From Endothia cerciana (Eukaryota > Ascomycota > Sordariomycetes > Diaporthales > Cryphonectriaceae): a stretch of DNA of 64,000 bases. The notes under the pieces are model-generated. The model was not told the origin of the DNA, searched no databases, and saw only the letters and a list, made by a program, of their open reading frames with translations. Positions 18,381 through 29,516 of the stretch are shown here, piece after piece (positions within the stretch are counted from its first letter, which is position 1; every line of letters begins with the position of its first letter). The stretch lies in NCBI GenBank assembly GCA_026119935.1, contig JALRMH010000042.1:186001-250000 (forward strand), in the 5' to 3' direction. The position numbers and the translations under genes were made by a program.

Positions 18381-19175
18381 GGCTCGAGAAGAAGGAGAGG
18401 ATAGTCGTGGGTGTGGAGGAATGGGGAGGGGGCACAGTTCTCCTCGTGAAAGATAGATGCGATCTTCAAGTGACTGAGGAACGGACAAGAAACATGAACA
18501 TGCTTGTGCCCCGCCGTGCTGGGCCTGCCCCTCGTTGTCAGAGGAGAGAATGGACTGGCTGAGGAGGACTAAACGATGTCAGGCTAGCTGAAACCGGGGG
18601 TGAAAGAGCGTGCAACTCACAAGCGTGAGAATTGTTGCTCCCTTCCCTGCAGTGCAAACGGAGAGCTGCAAGTCGGCGAGATCGATATCTCAGGACTTCT
18701 GGATGTACCGACCTCGCAGGGGTGCAGAGCTTTGGCGCGTTTGTGTGCCCCATCTACGCTTTGTCCTACTGTGTACCCAGTCGGGTGTGGGGCAGCGTGA
18801 GGGCTGCCAGAGAAGGTGCGGGTACGGCGGGTGGGTGGGTGGGGTGCTGCCATTGTAACAGAGTACATCCCACTACGGTGCTACAGTAAAAACCAGAACC
18901 TTGCCCGTCAAGTCTGTCAGCCCCCCGGGGGGTCTGTGCCACTGAGACTACTGGTAGCTGATTAGCTGATTAGCCACCTAGTGGCGCACCCCAAATTTGT
19001 TATAGGCGTCGACAGCCATTTGCAACCGCAGCCCCGAACCGAACGTGCCCAGACAGCTCCTTTGGCGACAGTCTCTCTGCGCAGCGCTATATCCCGACAG
19101 AAGCCAGCCCTACCTGATCTGGAAGAAGCCTGACCGCCTCTCCAAACCTCTTGTTCCCACAGCAAGGTCCAAGTC
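18381..19175. other. Divergent promoter region
   Basis: Between the coiled-coil gene (-) and RVB2 (+). Nothing coding is recognised. A short TAGCTGATTAGCTGATTAG duplication lies at 18956-18974. Confidence 0.5.
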
Positions 19176-20742
19176 ATGGCTGCGGTTTGTGTACCCCTTC
19201 TCTACGGTCGCGGGCGCGCCGTGCCCAAACAGCTCCATGCTAACGAGACGCGATGCAGCCCGTGGTCACAGTCTCGGAGAGCAAGGAGCTCCGGGGCATC
19301 AACCTAATCGCCGCACACTCCCACATCCGCGGCCTCGGCGTCGATGCCGACACCTTGGAGCCCCGTTCGGCCTCCCAGGGCCTTGTTGGCCAGGAGAAGG
19401 CCCGCAAGGCCGCCGCTGTGATACTGGAGATGATCAAGCAGGGAAGGATTGCAGGGCGCGCGTGTCTGATCGCAGGCCCACCAAGGTACGGCGGCAACAT
19501 GGCCACTGTTGCGGAGGATGAGCGCTGACGCGTTGAACCTGATGTAGCACAGGAAAGACCGCCATCGCCATGGGCATGGCCCAATCCCTCGGCCCCGACG
19601 TCCCTTTCACATCCCTCTCCTCCTCCGAGATTTTCTCTCTCGAGATGTCCAAGACCGAGGCCCTCACCCAGGCCTTCCGGAAGTCCATCGGTGTGCGGAT
19701 CAAGGAGGAGAGCGAGATCATGGAGGGCGAGGTGGTGGAGATCCAGATCGACAGGAGTGTCACCGGCGGTGCCAAGCAAGGCAAGCTGACCATCAAGACC
19801 ACGGACATGGAGGCCATCTACGACATGGGTGCGAAGATGATCGATGCCATGACCAAGGAGCGCGTCATGGCCGGCGACATCATCTCGATAGACAAGTCTT
19901 CCGGCAAGATCACCAAGCTCGGCCGCTCCTACGCCCGATCGCGCGACTACGACGCTATGGGCGTCGACACAAAGTTCCTGCAGTGTCCGGACGGCGAGCT
20001 GCAGAAGCGGAAAGAGGTCGTTCATACCGTCACGCTGCACGAGATTGATGTGATCAATTCAAGGACGCAAGGCTTCCTTGCCCTCTTTTCTGGTGACACG
20101 GGCGAGATTCGCAGCGAGATCCGGGACCAGATCAACACCAAGGTTGGCGAGTGGAAGGAGGAGGGCAAGGCCGAGATAGTGCCCGGCGTCTTGTTCATCG
20201 ACGAGGTCCACATGCTGGACATCGAGTGCTTCTCATACATCAACCGCGCGCTGGAGGACGACCTGGCGCCTATTGTCATCATGGCAAGCAACCGGGGCCA
20301 GTCCCGCATCCGAGGCACTGACTACAAGAGCCCACACGGCTTGCCGCTCGACTTCCTTGACAGGGTGTCCATCATCCAGACGCAACCCTACGGCCAAGAG
20401 GACATCAAGCAGATTCTGTCCATCCGCGCCACGGAGGAGGAGGTGGAGCTGTCTCCGGATGCGCTCGCCCTGCTGACCAAGATCGGTCAGGAGGCCGGTC
20501 TGCGGTATGCCAGCAACCTCATCACCACGTCACAGCTGGTTGCTGCGAAGCGGCGCGCGAAACAGGTCGGTGTGGACGATGTCCAGCGCAGCTTCAAGCT
20601 GTTCTACGACCCCGCAAGAAGTGTGAACTTTGTGGCGGCCTCCGAGAAGCGACTTATCGGAAACGATGGCGCGGTGGATTTCTCGGTCACCAACGGCAGC
20701 GGAGGTGTGGCGAATGGCGGGGATAAGATGGATACAAGCTGA
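19176..20742 (+). CDS. rvb2: RuvB-like AAA+ ATPase 2 (RVB2, reptin)
   Basis: Exons 19176-19184, 19259-19485 and 19548-20742 give 476 aa. RVB2 forms a hetero-hexamer with RVB1 in the INO80 and SWR1 chromatin remodellers and in the R2TP chaperone. Visible: G-P-P-S-T-G-K-T (Walker A, completed across intron 2), I-D-E-V-H-M-L (Walker B), the E-G-E-V-V-E-I-Q-I-D-R insert domain and the R-S-Y-A-R-S-R-D-Y-D-A-M-G block, nearly as in yeast Rvb2. I chose the three-codon first exon (ATG GCT GCG|GTTTGT) because intron 1 has a CTAAC branch point just before its CAG, and it yields M-A-A-P-V-V-T-V-S-E-S-K, which agrees with my recollection of Neurospora. The simpler start, ATG 19253, would give M-Q-P-V-V and 475 aa. 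Length is typical. Confidence 0.92.
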
Positions 20743-21800
20743 GGAGGCGAGGGAGGCAGGGCTTCGGGGCTGAGGCAAGGCGTTTCGGTGGGAGAGTACC
20801 AACAAAAGCTTCATGACGGCACGGATGGGGTCTCGTACTAGATTTTTCACCTTAAATCCTTGGGCGGCGTAACACGGATATCCGAATAAAATATCCCTGC
20901 GGGTGCAGACAGCTCTTGAATTCCTGACTGAACTGCCCTTAGCGTGAGATGAATACACCATGCATGCCGAGCCCTGAAATCCATCCGTAACACACATGGT
21001 AATACACACAAGGTCTCGTACAAGCTGCGATGCGGGCTCCCGTAGACAAGGATGAGCACCAACGTGCTGCAACGTCAAGATCGTCAGCGTGATGGTGATT
21101 CCTGAGGCCCACCACAATGTACAGCATGTCTGGCCCAGATATTGACCGTGGATAGAAAAGAGGACATCTTGCCCCCGGAAAGGAGAGGCTCGAACTCTGG
21201 TCAGTCGCTGGTCCTTCTTGCTGAAGGCAAGATCTTCTCGTCCCTTTGCGGCCGGGAAAGTCGATGATGATACAGGCGGCTCAGTGGCCCACTCACGCCT
21301 GCTTGCACGCGGCAGTGGCCATGATCTCCCCGGGACAGTACTTAGGAACGATCCAAGCTGCGGCGTGTGGCCGAACCCCAGAATCGCGTTGGCCTGCTGG
21401 GATCCTAATCCTCGTGCGTATCCAGCGCGTTATCTGTGTCACTGGTGTGAAGGATTTCTCACCGAACGGCCGCTATTCGGTTCAGAGGATACCAACGTCT
21501 GTGAGGACAGGGACTTAACAAGAACTGTGTTTGCTGCCGGGGGCACGTTGATGAGGTGAGGACTAGGCACGACCGGTGCGAACGCCCTGTCCCGATGTCC
21601 AAGCACTTCAGGTCAAAGCGCCTCTTGTATTATAAACCTGAGTGACAAGGCCTTGTACGCGCTGGTGTGGTGATGAGGTATCGTGATCCGGCGGGGGGGG
21701 GGGGCTAATTCCGCCAAAGATCTCGCCGCGTCTTCTCTGGTAGCAAAAGGGGGGTGGGGGGAGGTGGATGACATGTTCCTTGCAGACTGCGTACATATCT
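20743..21800. other. Convergent 3' flanks
   Basis: Between RVB2 (+) and the Zn2Cys6 factor (-). No gene is recognised. It contains a G12 run (21693-21704). Confidence 0.5.
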
Positions 21801-23555
21801 TCAGCCTCCTGACTGCGAGAGGCTCTGGCTGTAGCCCGCGGGCGGGGACGAGGCGCCAGACTGCGCGGTCCCTCCTGGCTCATCCGACCCGGATGCTGCG
21901 GCGTGCTGAACACGTACCCAGCCCACCTCCTTGACCCACGAGACCGGCTCGCCCCGGTCGTTGACCATGATCAGCTTCGGCATGGCCCCGGACCGCTCAG
22001 TCGAGGGCTCCCATGCGTGGTTGCCCTGGATCAGCTTGGCCAGCTCAACCCTGTCGGAGAGCCGGACGGCCATGCGAGGGACGTTGAGCAGGTGCTGCCA
22101 CTCGGTCGCCAGGTGGTCTATGATGTCCTGAATCGCCCGGTCTGCGATGCCGAACAGCCACCAGACGTTTTCTGCCAGTTTCAGGAAGGGGAGGTAGTGG
22201 GCAATGATGACGAGCGCCCTCGGGCGGCGCTTCTTGGAGAGCTCGATGAAGGGCTTCGGCAGGAAGGTGAACCAGGTGATGGTGCGCAGGCTGAGCACGG
22301 GGCTGAAGCCGTTCTCCAGCTCGCGGTAGAGACCACCAAGGTACTTGAGGGTGTTGTAGTACGCCTCGGTGTAAGGGTAGTCCCGATCGCCCTCCTTGAT
22401 GGAGGTGACCATGAACAGCAGGTTCGGTGGTATGTGCAAGGCCGTCTGGTTGAGATCAAAGGCCGGCCGGGAGAAGAGCTTCTCCAGACCGGAGTCGAGC
22501 AGGATACCGGGCGGCAAAAGCTCGAAGATGAGGCCGATGCCACGCCACACCACCATCCAGTCGATGATGTACAGGGGCCTCATGTCGCCCTCCCTGAAGA
22601 GCTCCGAAGAGAGGGCGCACAGCAGGAGCGAGCAGGAGAGGAGGGCCGGGAAATCCCTGGGGTCTGCCCTCTCAATGGCCTGGCGGTACCCGGCGAACGC
22701 CCTCGCCTTGTACGTTAGAGATTTCGACAGTGGTACCTGCAGGTTCAGAAACTGCATGTGCTGGGCGGAGAGGCCCAGGATACAATCCATCAGGAAGGGG
22801 CTCTGGAAGGCGAACTGGACGATCTGCGACCTGAGAATGGCGTCGACGTGTGGAACCTTGCCGGCCTCGACGGAGAAGGAGGAGAAGGTCTGGGTGGTGT
22901 AGAACCAGAGCAGCTTCATGTCGTACTCGTCCGCCCCTCCAAAGCTGACCGGCGGCTCGTCCACGATGGCGAGCTCGGCACCCGCATCGCTGGCCGGCGA
23001 GGCATCGTGGGAGTCACGGCGGGACCCGGGCTGTGAGGCCAACGGCGGCCTCTGGGCCAGCAGGAGCGATGCGGGTGTCCCCAGTGGCGCGTTCGCATGC
23101 TGGGACAGCGAGGAGGCGGAGGACGGCGAGGGCGAGACCGGAGTAGGCACCACACGCAGACGGCCAGACGGCAGGGTTGAGGCCGAGCCCGGAGGCGTTG
23201 AGATCGGGGCCGGTGCCGGCGTGGGTGCGGCTGGCGCAGAGGCAGAGACAGAGGCAGAGGCAGAGGCTGAAGCCCAGGGGCCGGCGCCTGTGGAACGCGT
23301 GGCCGCGGAGTGAGACGGGGACGGATAGACGCAGGTCTCCTTCCTCAGGGTACAGTTCCTGCAGCTGGGCTTCTTCTCGTCGCACTTGACCTTGCGTGCC
23401 TTGCAGTTGCGACAGCCCAAACGAGACTTCCGATGAGGCCTCTTGGCGTGATAGGGCTTCTCCTCAGCCTCGGCCGGGGGAGTAGGCGGCATCTGGGCCG
23501 GGGCCGTGTCTGGTTCCCGGAGGCGATCGTGAGAATCCCGGTCGATAAACGCCAT
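21801..23555 (-). CDS. Zn2Cys6 fungal transcription factor
   Basis: Single open frame from ATG 23555, 584 aa. The binuclear zinc cluster lies at residues 48-75 with Cys48, 51, 58, 65, 68 and 75 (C-R-N-C-K-A-R-K-V-K-C then C-R-N-C). It is preceded by basic H-R-K-S-R-L-G, as in the sterol-uptake-control (UPC2-like) subgroup. An Ala/Ser/Pro linker of about 120 residues follows, then a helical regulatory region (L-L-W-F-Y-T-T-Q-T-F-S-S-F; Q-I-V-Q-F-A-F-Q-S-P-F-L-M-D-C-I-L-G-L-S-A-Q-H). It should bind DNA and regulate transcription; the targets cannot be told. A GTACGT donor-like site in the final W-V-K-E-V-G-W-V-R-V codons suggests the true C-terminus may be spliced differently. An in-frame codon upstream at 23597 adds 14 residues and is less likely. 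Confidence 0.85.
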   Translation of the reverse strand: MAFIDRDSHDRLREPDTAPAQMPPTPPAEAEEKPYHAKRPHRKSRLGCRNCKARKVKCDEKKPSCRNCTLRKETCVYPSPSHSAATRSTGAGPWASASASASVSASAPAAPTPAPAPISTPPGSASTLPSGRLRVVPTPVSPSPSSASSLSQHANAPLGTPASLLLAQRPPLASQPGSRRDSHDASPASDAGAELAIVDEPPVSFGGADEYDMKLLWFYTTQTFSSFSVEAGKVPHVDAILRSQIVQFAFQSPFLMDCILGLSAQHMQFLNLQVPLSKSLTYKARAFAGYRQAIERADPRDFPALLSCSLLLCALSSELFREGDMRPLYIIDWMVVWRGIGLIFELLPPGILLDSGLEKLFSRPAFDLNQTALHIPPNLLFMVTSIKEGDRDYPYTEAYYNTLKYLGGLYRELENGFSPVLSLRTITWFTFLPKPFIELSKKRRPRALVIIAHYLPFLKLAENVWWLFGIADRAIQDIIDHLATEWQHLLNVPRMAVRLSDRVELAKLIQGNHAWEPSTERSGAMPKLIMVNDRGEPVSWVKEVGWVRVQHAAASGSDEPGGTAQSGASSPPAGYSQSLSQSGG

Positions 23556-24916
23556 GGCAGTGACGGGAGAGCCGACGCATACGCACTGATGCTGCACTGT
23601 ACCTCCTCGCTACCGAGTCCAAACGGGTGGCTCTGGGCCGGACACGAGAACGGCAGGAAGGGAGGGAGGAGGCCCGTGCAACAAGGGACCGGGTTAGTGT
23701 CCTCAGTTATGCCAGTCTGGAGACCAGCTAGAGACGCGACGGCCTTGTTGAATGATGGCGCCTACAGGACAGGACAGGACAGGACAGGACAGGACCGGCC
23801 CCCACGTAGGGCTGATTGCGGCGCTGATGGCCCTCTGCGGTGCTGGGGATGATGACAGGATGAACCAGCGCAGGGCAGCGGCGTGTCCCGGGTAGAGTGC
23901 TGGCGGTAATTCGTATGCGGCCAGATTACCCCCGGGCGACACGGTGGTTGGTGATGGTGGTGAGCGATATTGCAGCCTGCGGTGTCAGGTCAGGCAGGGC
24001 TCGGGGCGGAGTTCACCGTGCGATCGAGTGGCGCGCCGGCCGCAAAGCGGGATAGCCGCAGAGCAACAGTTCCCGTCCTCGTTTCGTATCCCAAATCCTA
24101 TGTCGCCCCTTCTCGTCTATCCTACTATGGTGCTTACTTTGGCTGCCCTGGCCCTTGGTGGGCGGAGGCCCTGGCCAGGCCAACGCCGGGCCACGCCACG
24201 ACGGTTCCGTCCGCTGGAGACTGACTCGCAGGGGCACCGGCCGACCGCACTCAGCAGTGTGACGGGTGGCCTGACCGTAAGTCGTTGCAAGACGACATAG
24301 TAGTATACTGTACAGATCTGTGAGGGCGGCGACCTGCGCGTGTGATTGTACCATATAGTATGCGCCCCGGAAAGACCGGATAACAAGAACAAAACCGGCA
24401 CTTGAGATCGTCGGTTGGGGACGAGATCGCCCCTACAGCATGTATGTACTATGTATGGCGTCCAAGGAACGACGTCGATCAATGTAACCATCCTCATCTC
24501 ATCCTCGCGCTCACCACATACTTACCTGGGCGCGTGGGGTCCAGTAGGCAGGCCTGGCAGGCAGAGAGCCACACAGCATGACCTTATAATTCCTGGCCCC
24601 TTTTGGAGCAGCAGCAGCACCCTAGACACCCCCGTACATAGTAAGAACTGTGGCTGCGGGGAGAAAGAACCTTTTGAAAACCTGAAAGGTGAGACGGCGC
24701 CGTGCGTTCCGGACCAAGCCGGGTACGTGGTCGTGCAATCTACCGTGGTAAAGTACTGTACACACACAGTACGCAGTACATAACTATTGTACAGTATTTG
24801 CCCACCCTAACCCTCGACGCGTCCGCAGCACCGCGAGGGGCGACTTTACGGGTCTTCCTGCTCGACGAGAGCCTCGGTGCACCACCCACGGCCCCCGTCA
24901 ATGACAGGCGGCGGTG
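23556..24916. other. Divergent promoter region
   Basis: Lies between the Zn2Cys6 factor (-) and ORC5 (+). It is G/C-rich on the left with a CAGGA repeat. Towards 24770-24800 there are several GTACAGTA/TGTAC strings. No coding sequence apart from a short upstream frame at 24901. Confidence 0.5.
23765..23794. repeat. CAGGA pentanucleotide repeat, 6 copies
   Basis: Six exact CAGGA units in the region upstream of the Zn2Cys6 factor. Confidence 0.9.
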
Positions 24917-24948
24917 ATGGCGCCGACAGACATGCCTCAGCTTCCTGA
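24901..24948 (+). promoter_or_regulatory. Upstream ORF overlapping the ORC5 start
   Basis: ATG at 24901 opens a 15-codon frame ending at TGA 24946-24948. It starts 16 bases before the ORC5 ATG at 24917 and runs over it in another frame. Ribosomes initiating here could not start ORC5 without leaky scanning or reinitiation. It matters only if the transcript starts upstream of 24901, which I cannot see. Confidence 0.45.
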
Positions 24949-26544
24949 CGAGCTGGCCTTGTTCACCCTCGACCGCAGTTTCCCCTGTCGTCACCCCCAG
25001 ATTCGAGCCCTTGCCGTCCTGTTAGACGTGAGTCCTTGAGGCGGTCCCCCGCCCGCTGGGCATCGCCGCCCTCTCTGGACGTGGCCTCGCTGACAGGTCC
25101 ACAGCCGAGGGCTGCCTCGTGTCGAAACTGCATTGTGTACGGTACCGAGGCCACGGGCAAGAGCGCCGTCGTGTCGGCTCTGCTCCAGGAGCTGAGGCGC
25201 GCTCACGGCAACACCGACGCCGGAGGCAACGAGGACGAGTTCCAGTATGCCGTCGTCAACTCGACTGAGTGCGTGACGGGCAGGCACCTCCTCGAGACCA
25301 CCGTCCGGAGGGTTGCAGGGGCCGTCGGGTTCGGGTCGTTCAGCTCACGATGTGAGAACCTGGCCCAGTTGGCGTTTGAGCTGTCCAAGATGCTCAAGTA
25401 TGCACCACGGCCCGAGACGCGCCACTTTGTCCTCGTATTCGATAGCATCGACCGTCAAAGGGAGGCGCCTCCCACCCTTCTGCCTGCCTTGGCCAGGCTT
25501 TCAGAGATCGTGGGTTTATACGAGCCCCGCCCCACCCCAACAAACCAATACGAACGGCCCCCGGATATTGACCAGGAATTACAGATTCCCCGTCTCACGA
25601 CAGTATTTATCGTCACAAATCCGCCACCCAATGCCTTGCTCACCACAACCGTCACCCATGTCCACTTTCCCAATTACGACAAGGCCGAGTACGTCAAGAT
25701 CCTCTCCAGCTCACCACCTCCGACCCTACCAAACGCCACAGCTGCCGAGACAGCCGACCTCTGGAAGCGCTTCTGCGGGGCTGCACACGATGCCTTGACC
25801 AGATCCGCTGCGCGCACCCTACCCGCCCTCCAGCTCGCATGTAACTCCCTCTGGCGGCGTTTCACGACGCCCATCCGCGAGGGGGATCTCGGGCCCAGGG
25901 ACTTCTCCAAGCTGCTCATCGCTGCGCGCAGGCACTTCCAGGACGAGTCGCTGCTGGACCCCGGCATCGTCAGGCGCAAGGACCGGGATGCGGCCAGGTC
26001 GCAAGCCGAGAAGGACGAGGCCGGACTGCCAGCGGCTCCTCAGACAGCCATCTCGCGCACCAGCCTCGCCGCGCTACTCCCCACGACGGCCCGCGTCCTC
26101 CTCATTGCTGCCTATCTCGCCTCGCACAATGCCACACGCCACGACCTGACCCTGTTCTCGACCTACCACCACGGCAGGCGGAAGCGGCGGGGCGTTGGAC
26201 TCTCTGTCGCCGGCGGCGCGGCACGGGCGGGCGGGCCGAGGAGCAGGCACCGCAAGATAGCGCGGAAGCTGCTTGGCGCGCACGCGTTCGTGCTGGAGCG
26301 GATGATGGCCATATTCGCGGCCGTGCGGAACGAGTGGGGGGTCGGCGGTAGTGGTTCCGGTACAGACGCGGACGTGGGCATGGCACTGGCGACGCTGTCT
26401 TCCTTGCGGCTGCTCGTACGTGTTGGCGGCGGCGGGGACCCCCTGGATAGGGGCGGCAAGTGGAGGGTGAACGTAGGGTGGGAGATAGTCAGGAGTTTGG
26501 GCCGGAGCATGGGGGTCGAGGTCGAGGAGTGGCTGATCGAGTAG
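24917..26544 (+). CDS. orc5: Origin recognition complex subunit 5 (ORC5)
   Basis: Exons 24917-25027 and 25105-26544 give 516 aa. ORC5 is an AAA+-like subunit of the complex that marks replication origins and loads MCM. Visible: N-terminal F-P-C-R-H-P-Q-I-R-A-L, then Walker A G-T-E-A-T-G-K-S at about residues 50-57, V-N-S-T-E-C, the R-H-F-V-L-V-F-D-S-I-D-R Walker B-like block and V-F-I-V-T-N, in family order. The C-terminal third carries S-R-T-S-L-A-A-L-L-P-T-T-A-R-V-L-L-I-A-A-Y-L-A-S-H-N, the conserved ORC5 C-terminal motif. The intron (donor GTGAGT, acceptor CCACAG, phase 0) was placed so that P-R-A-A-S-C-R-N-C-I-V-Y-G continues the frame. Confidence 0.88.
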
Positions 26545-27115
26545 GCCGTGGGCCCAACGCGGTCGTGGTTATGATAGCCCAGATTCCCCAAGCCGACAGG
26601 CAGATGACTCTGAACAGGTTGCACCGCCTGGCCACCCCTCCTCAGGCGTCATATGATATTTGTGTGCACGTGTCGTGATTGCTTCCGGGCTGGAGACGGG
26701 AAAGGTGTAGAGGCTAGACGGTACGAACGGTCGGGCATAGGGGTACCGATAAGATCGAGGGTCTCGGCGAGTGGGATGCTTGGAGAACGCTAGGTGAAAG
26801 CCGCAGGTGGTCCACTGTGGCTCTATTCAAGAATCAAACAGGCTGGTCATCGTGAACGACGTTGAATGACATGACCTTGATTCGAAACGAGCGCCTTTTG
26901 GGCGTCTGCCACGCTGTATGACCCCAGCATCTAGTTTAAGAGAGATGGATGCCCCCATGTCTGGAACGCCTACCCAACGCCAGCCCAATCACGTTCCCAG
27001 AATTGCCGTTGATATCTTGTGCTCAGTCCTATTTACATAACCCTCCCTGTAGCTCAGCCGTGCCGAGCGGTGATCGTGACCCGCGAAGTCAGCGAGTAGA
27101 CGCGAGCACAGCATT
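26545..27115. other. Convergent 3' flanks
   Basis: Between ORC5 (+) and the SLY41-like transporter (-). Nothing is recognised. Confidence 0.5.
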
Positions 27116-29052
27116 CTATGCAGCCACGTTGTCCCCTTTGTCGCCAAGCCTCCACGTGTCTTCCTGTTTCGTTCCCGGCGGAAGCCATTGCGCATTACTC
27201 TGGGCTCTGGTCCTCGACGGCACGTGATCGTCAGACTTCTTGCTGTCATCGCCATTCCCGACCGAGTAGCCATTGGTGTACGGGTGCACGCTTGGTGCCG
27301 GTGTGATAGATGATGGACTCTCAAACATGCCCGTCCCGATTTGGTTCACTGCCAGACCCCCGGACGTGCTGAGTGGTAGTAATGGCGTGCCCTTGCTTTC
27401 TGTCATGGTGCGCGCCTTGCGGTCGGCCTTATTCTTCTCGCTACTCCTGTCGTAAAAATACAGTCCGAGGAAGGTGAGGGCGATTCCCACACCCTGAATC
27501 CTCGTGGTTGGCGAGCGGAACCACACGATGGCAACGACGATGACAAAGACCCGTTTGATGAGACTCGCGACGGAGTAAGTGACCGGAGACACGAGCGAAA
27601 GAAGGACGAAGGCTAGAATGTTCTGGCCAAAGTGGAAACTACCGTTGAAGACAAATTCGACAAGCAGTCGGCCATGATCGAAAGTGTTTGGGCCCTGCTC
27701 CAAGTCGACAGATCCATCGTGGAGGAAGTCCCCGAGGATCCCGAAACCTTCGCTCCAAAGCCAGATCGGCGCCGTGAGCACAAATGCAAGGCCCGACGAG
27801 TAGCAGAGGAGGTTCAGCTTGTCTAGCGTCCGCGTTGTCGTGGTCATCCCTTCAGCCTCGGCCCGGGCGGCCTCGTTGAATAGCCGCTTGGAGAAGATAT
27901 TCTGCGTGACGAAGATGAGTGTGGCCAGGAAGGCATAGATGATTCCCAGCAGCTGTCCGCCGAAGGAGTGACTCCCAGAACAAGCGAGCATGACACCAAT
28001 TGTCAACGGTATCAGGGACAGGTAGGTCGCCACGGGGTATCGGATATCGTATATGATGCGGTAAGCAAATACGGTGAAGAGTGGTGATAGCCCCTTGATC
28101 GTATGGACGAGGGACACGGGTATCTTCGAGGTCGCATTAGAGCTCAACAGATGTCCTCCGACCTGGAAGAGCGCCAAAGGCATCGTCGTCCGAATTACTT
28201 CCACACTCGGCGGGCGAATTCCATGTTTTAATGCCGGTACTGCGGCTTTCACGGCTGGAAACGTAGCGGCAGCCCATGAGAACAGCAAGCAATATCCCGA
28301 GACGAAGAGAAATTGAATCATGGTCAAGGTTGCCGGCTTGTCGAAGGCATTGAGGATGGACTTGGCGGAGGTATTGGTCAATGCCGAGGAGGCGTACCAC
28401 ATAATACACAGTATCTACAGTTTGTTGAGATCAGCACGAGTATACAGGGACGGCGTGGAGTCCGAAAGGGTCGTACTATGAGTCTTGGGGAGACGGGAGC
28501 CCGAAGCGCATCTGCGAGCTCGTGGGCATTCTGGCTGACACTCCCACCGCGCACCCTAATGTCCCGGAGCGTATCGTTGATGCTCTTCTGTCGGCCATGT
28601 CCACGCATCGGCTGACCTGGTAGTGAAGGTGCCCATCTCCCCCCTCGTGCAGAGCTCTCCCTTCGAGGGCGCCAATGGTCCCCGGAGAGGTGGGCGCCGC
28701 CATTTACGTAGCCGTTTGGCCTGCTATTTGAACGTCCCTGCGCGGGGCTCAGGTTGTATGCTGGTATTGATGATGATGATTCGAAGTCGGGGAATTTCTC
28801 AGTTGCAGCCTCGTGCGAGTCGACACTGGCATCACGAGGGCCCTTAGCCCGGCCCTGCGACGGAGCGCGCTGCTCTGAACCAGAGGCAGTGGAGTGTGGC
28901 ATAGCGTTCAAGGGAGGGATGGGATCGAGGGCGGACTCGGAGAGGAAGGAGGTTCTGCGATTGAACGAGCGACAGAAGTGAGCGTAAAAGGAAGCCGGCG
29001 CGTCTACCGTGGCATTTCTCTGTTGGTCCCAAGCCGTCGTGGAGCGTGCCAT
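27116..29052 (-). CDS. SLY41-like triose-phosphate/nucleotide-sugar translocator family membrane protein
   Basis: Exons 29052-28477 and 28414-27116 give 624 aa. The drug/metabolite transporter-type core starts at the exon junction (I-L-C-I-M-W-Y-A-S-S-A-L-T-N-T-S-A-K) and contains about ten hydrophobic segments. It includes the family motif S-K-I-P-V-S-L-V-H-T-I-K-G-L-S-P-L-F-T-V and F-V-T-Q-N-I-F-S-K-R-L-F-N-E-A. These are typical of fungal SLY41, a Golgi/ER-membrane relative of plastid phosphate translocators that suppresses loss of Ypt1 in yeast. About 190 residues of disordered, Ser/Arg-rich N-terminus (with R-Q-K-S-I-N-D-T-L-R-D-I-R just before the membrane part) and a soluble C-terminal tail flank the core. 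The intron is phase 0 (donor GTACGA, acceptor CTGTAG). The transported substrate is not known. Confidence 0.82.
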
Positions 29053-29516
29053 TGATCGTTTACAGAGGACTCGAGGCAAGGGATCGCGGAGGGGGGAGAG
29101 GCTTGCGCAGGCGGCGATGATGCGATGGTGGACAAGATACATAGGGGAGTCGATCAGTTGGCGATTGCAGGCCGTCCCAGCTATAAAAATGTACGGCAGG
29201 GATGCGGCAGGTAAGTCGCAGCCAAGCCTGTTTGGGACTTGGGCGGATGGCGGAATCAAACAGCAGGGGTCTACCTTCTGAGCTGCAGGCCCTGGAGCAG
29301 GTACTTGTACCAAGATTCGCTAAAATACTACCAGAACGCAGAACGCGGCTGGCAACTCGCGACCCTGGGGAAAGCGTCTTGTTGAACTCTTTCTCGCCCA
29401 TCAGCACGCCGGCCTCGCGCGTCATCGACAATTCTCGTTGTCGGCCCCTATCCCCGAATCCACACAAGGCTCCTTGGGCTTGGTCAGTCGGCTCTGCCGA
29501 TCAACTCACCGTCAAC
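29053..29516. other. Divergent promoter region
   Basis: Separates the transporter gene (-) and SF3B2 (+). The frame of SF3B2 is open upstream to about 29202, but that part shows no family resemblance and is treated as leader. Confidence 0.5.

Noticed and set aside
21165..21260. Possible tRNA on the minus strand (GTTCGAGCC T-loop-like string)
   Set aside because: No matching acceptor stem or anticodon arm at the right distance.
21903..23852. Several long + strand frames across the Zn2Cys6 factor
   Set aside because: They are shadows of the G/C-rich coding strand; the minus-strand frame has the zinc cluster.
29202..29516. N-terminal extension of SF3B2 to 29202
   Set aside because: The added 105 residues have no resemblance to the family and begin far upstream of a good ATG context at 29517.
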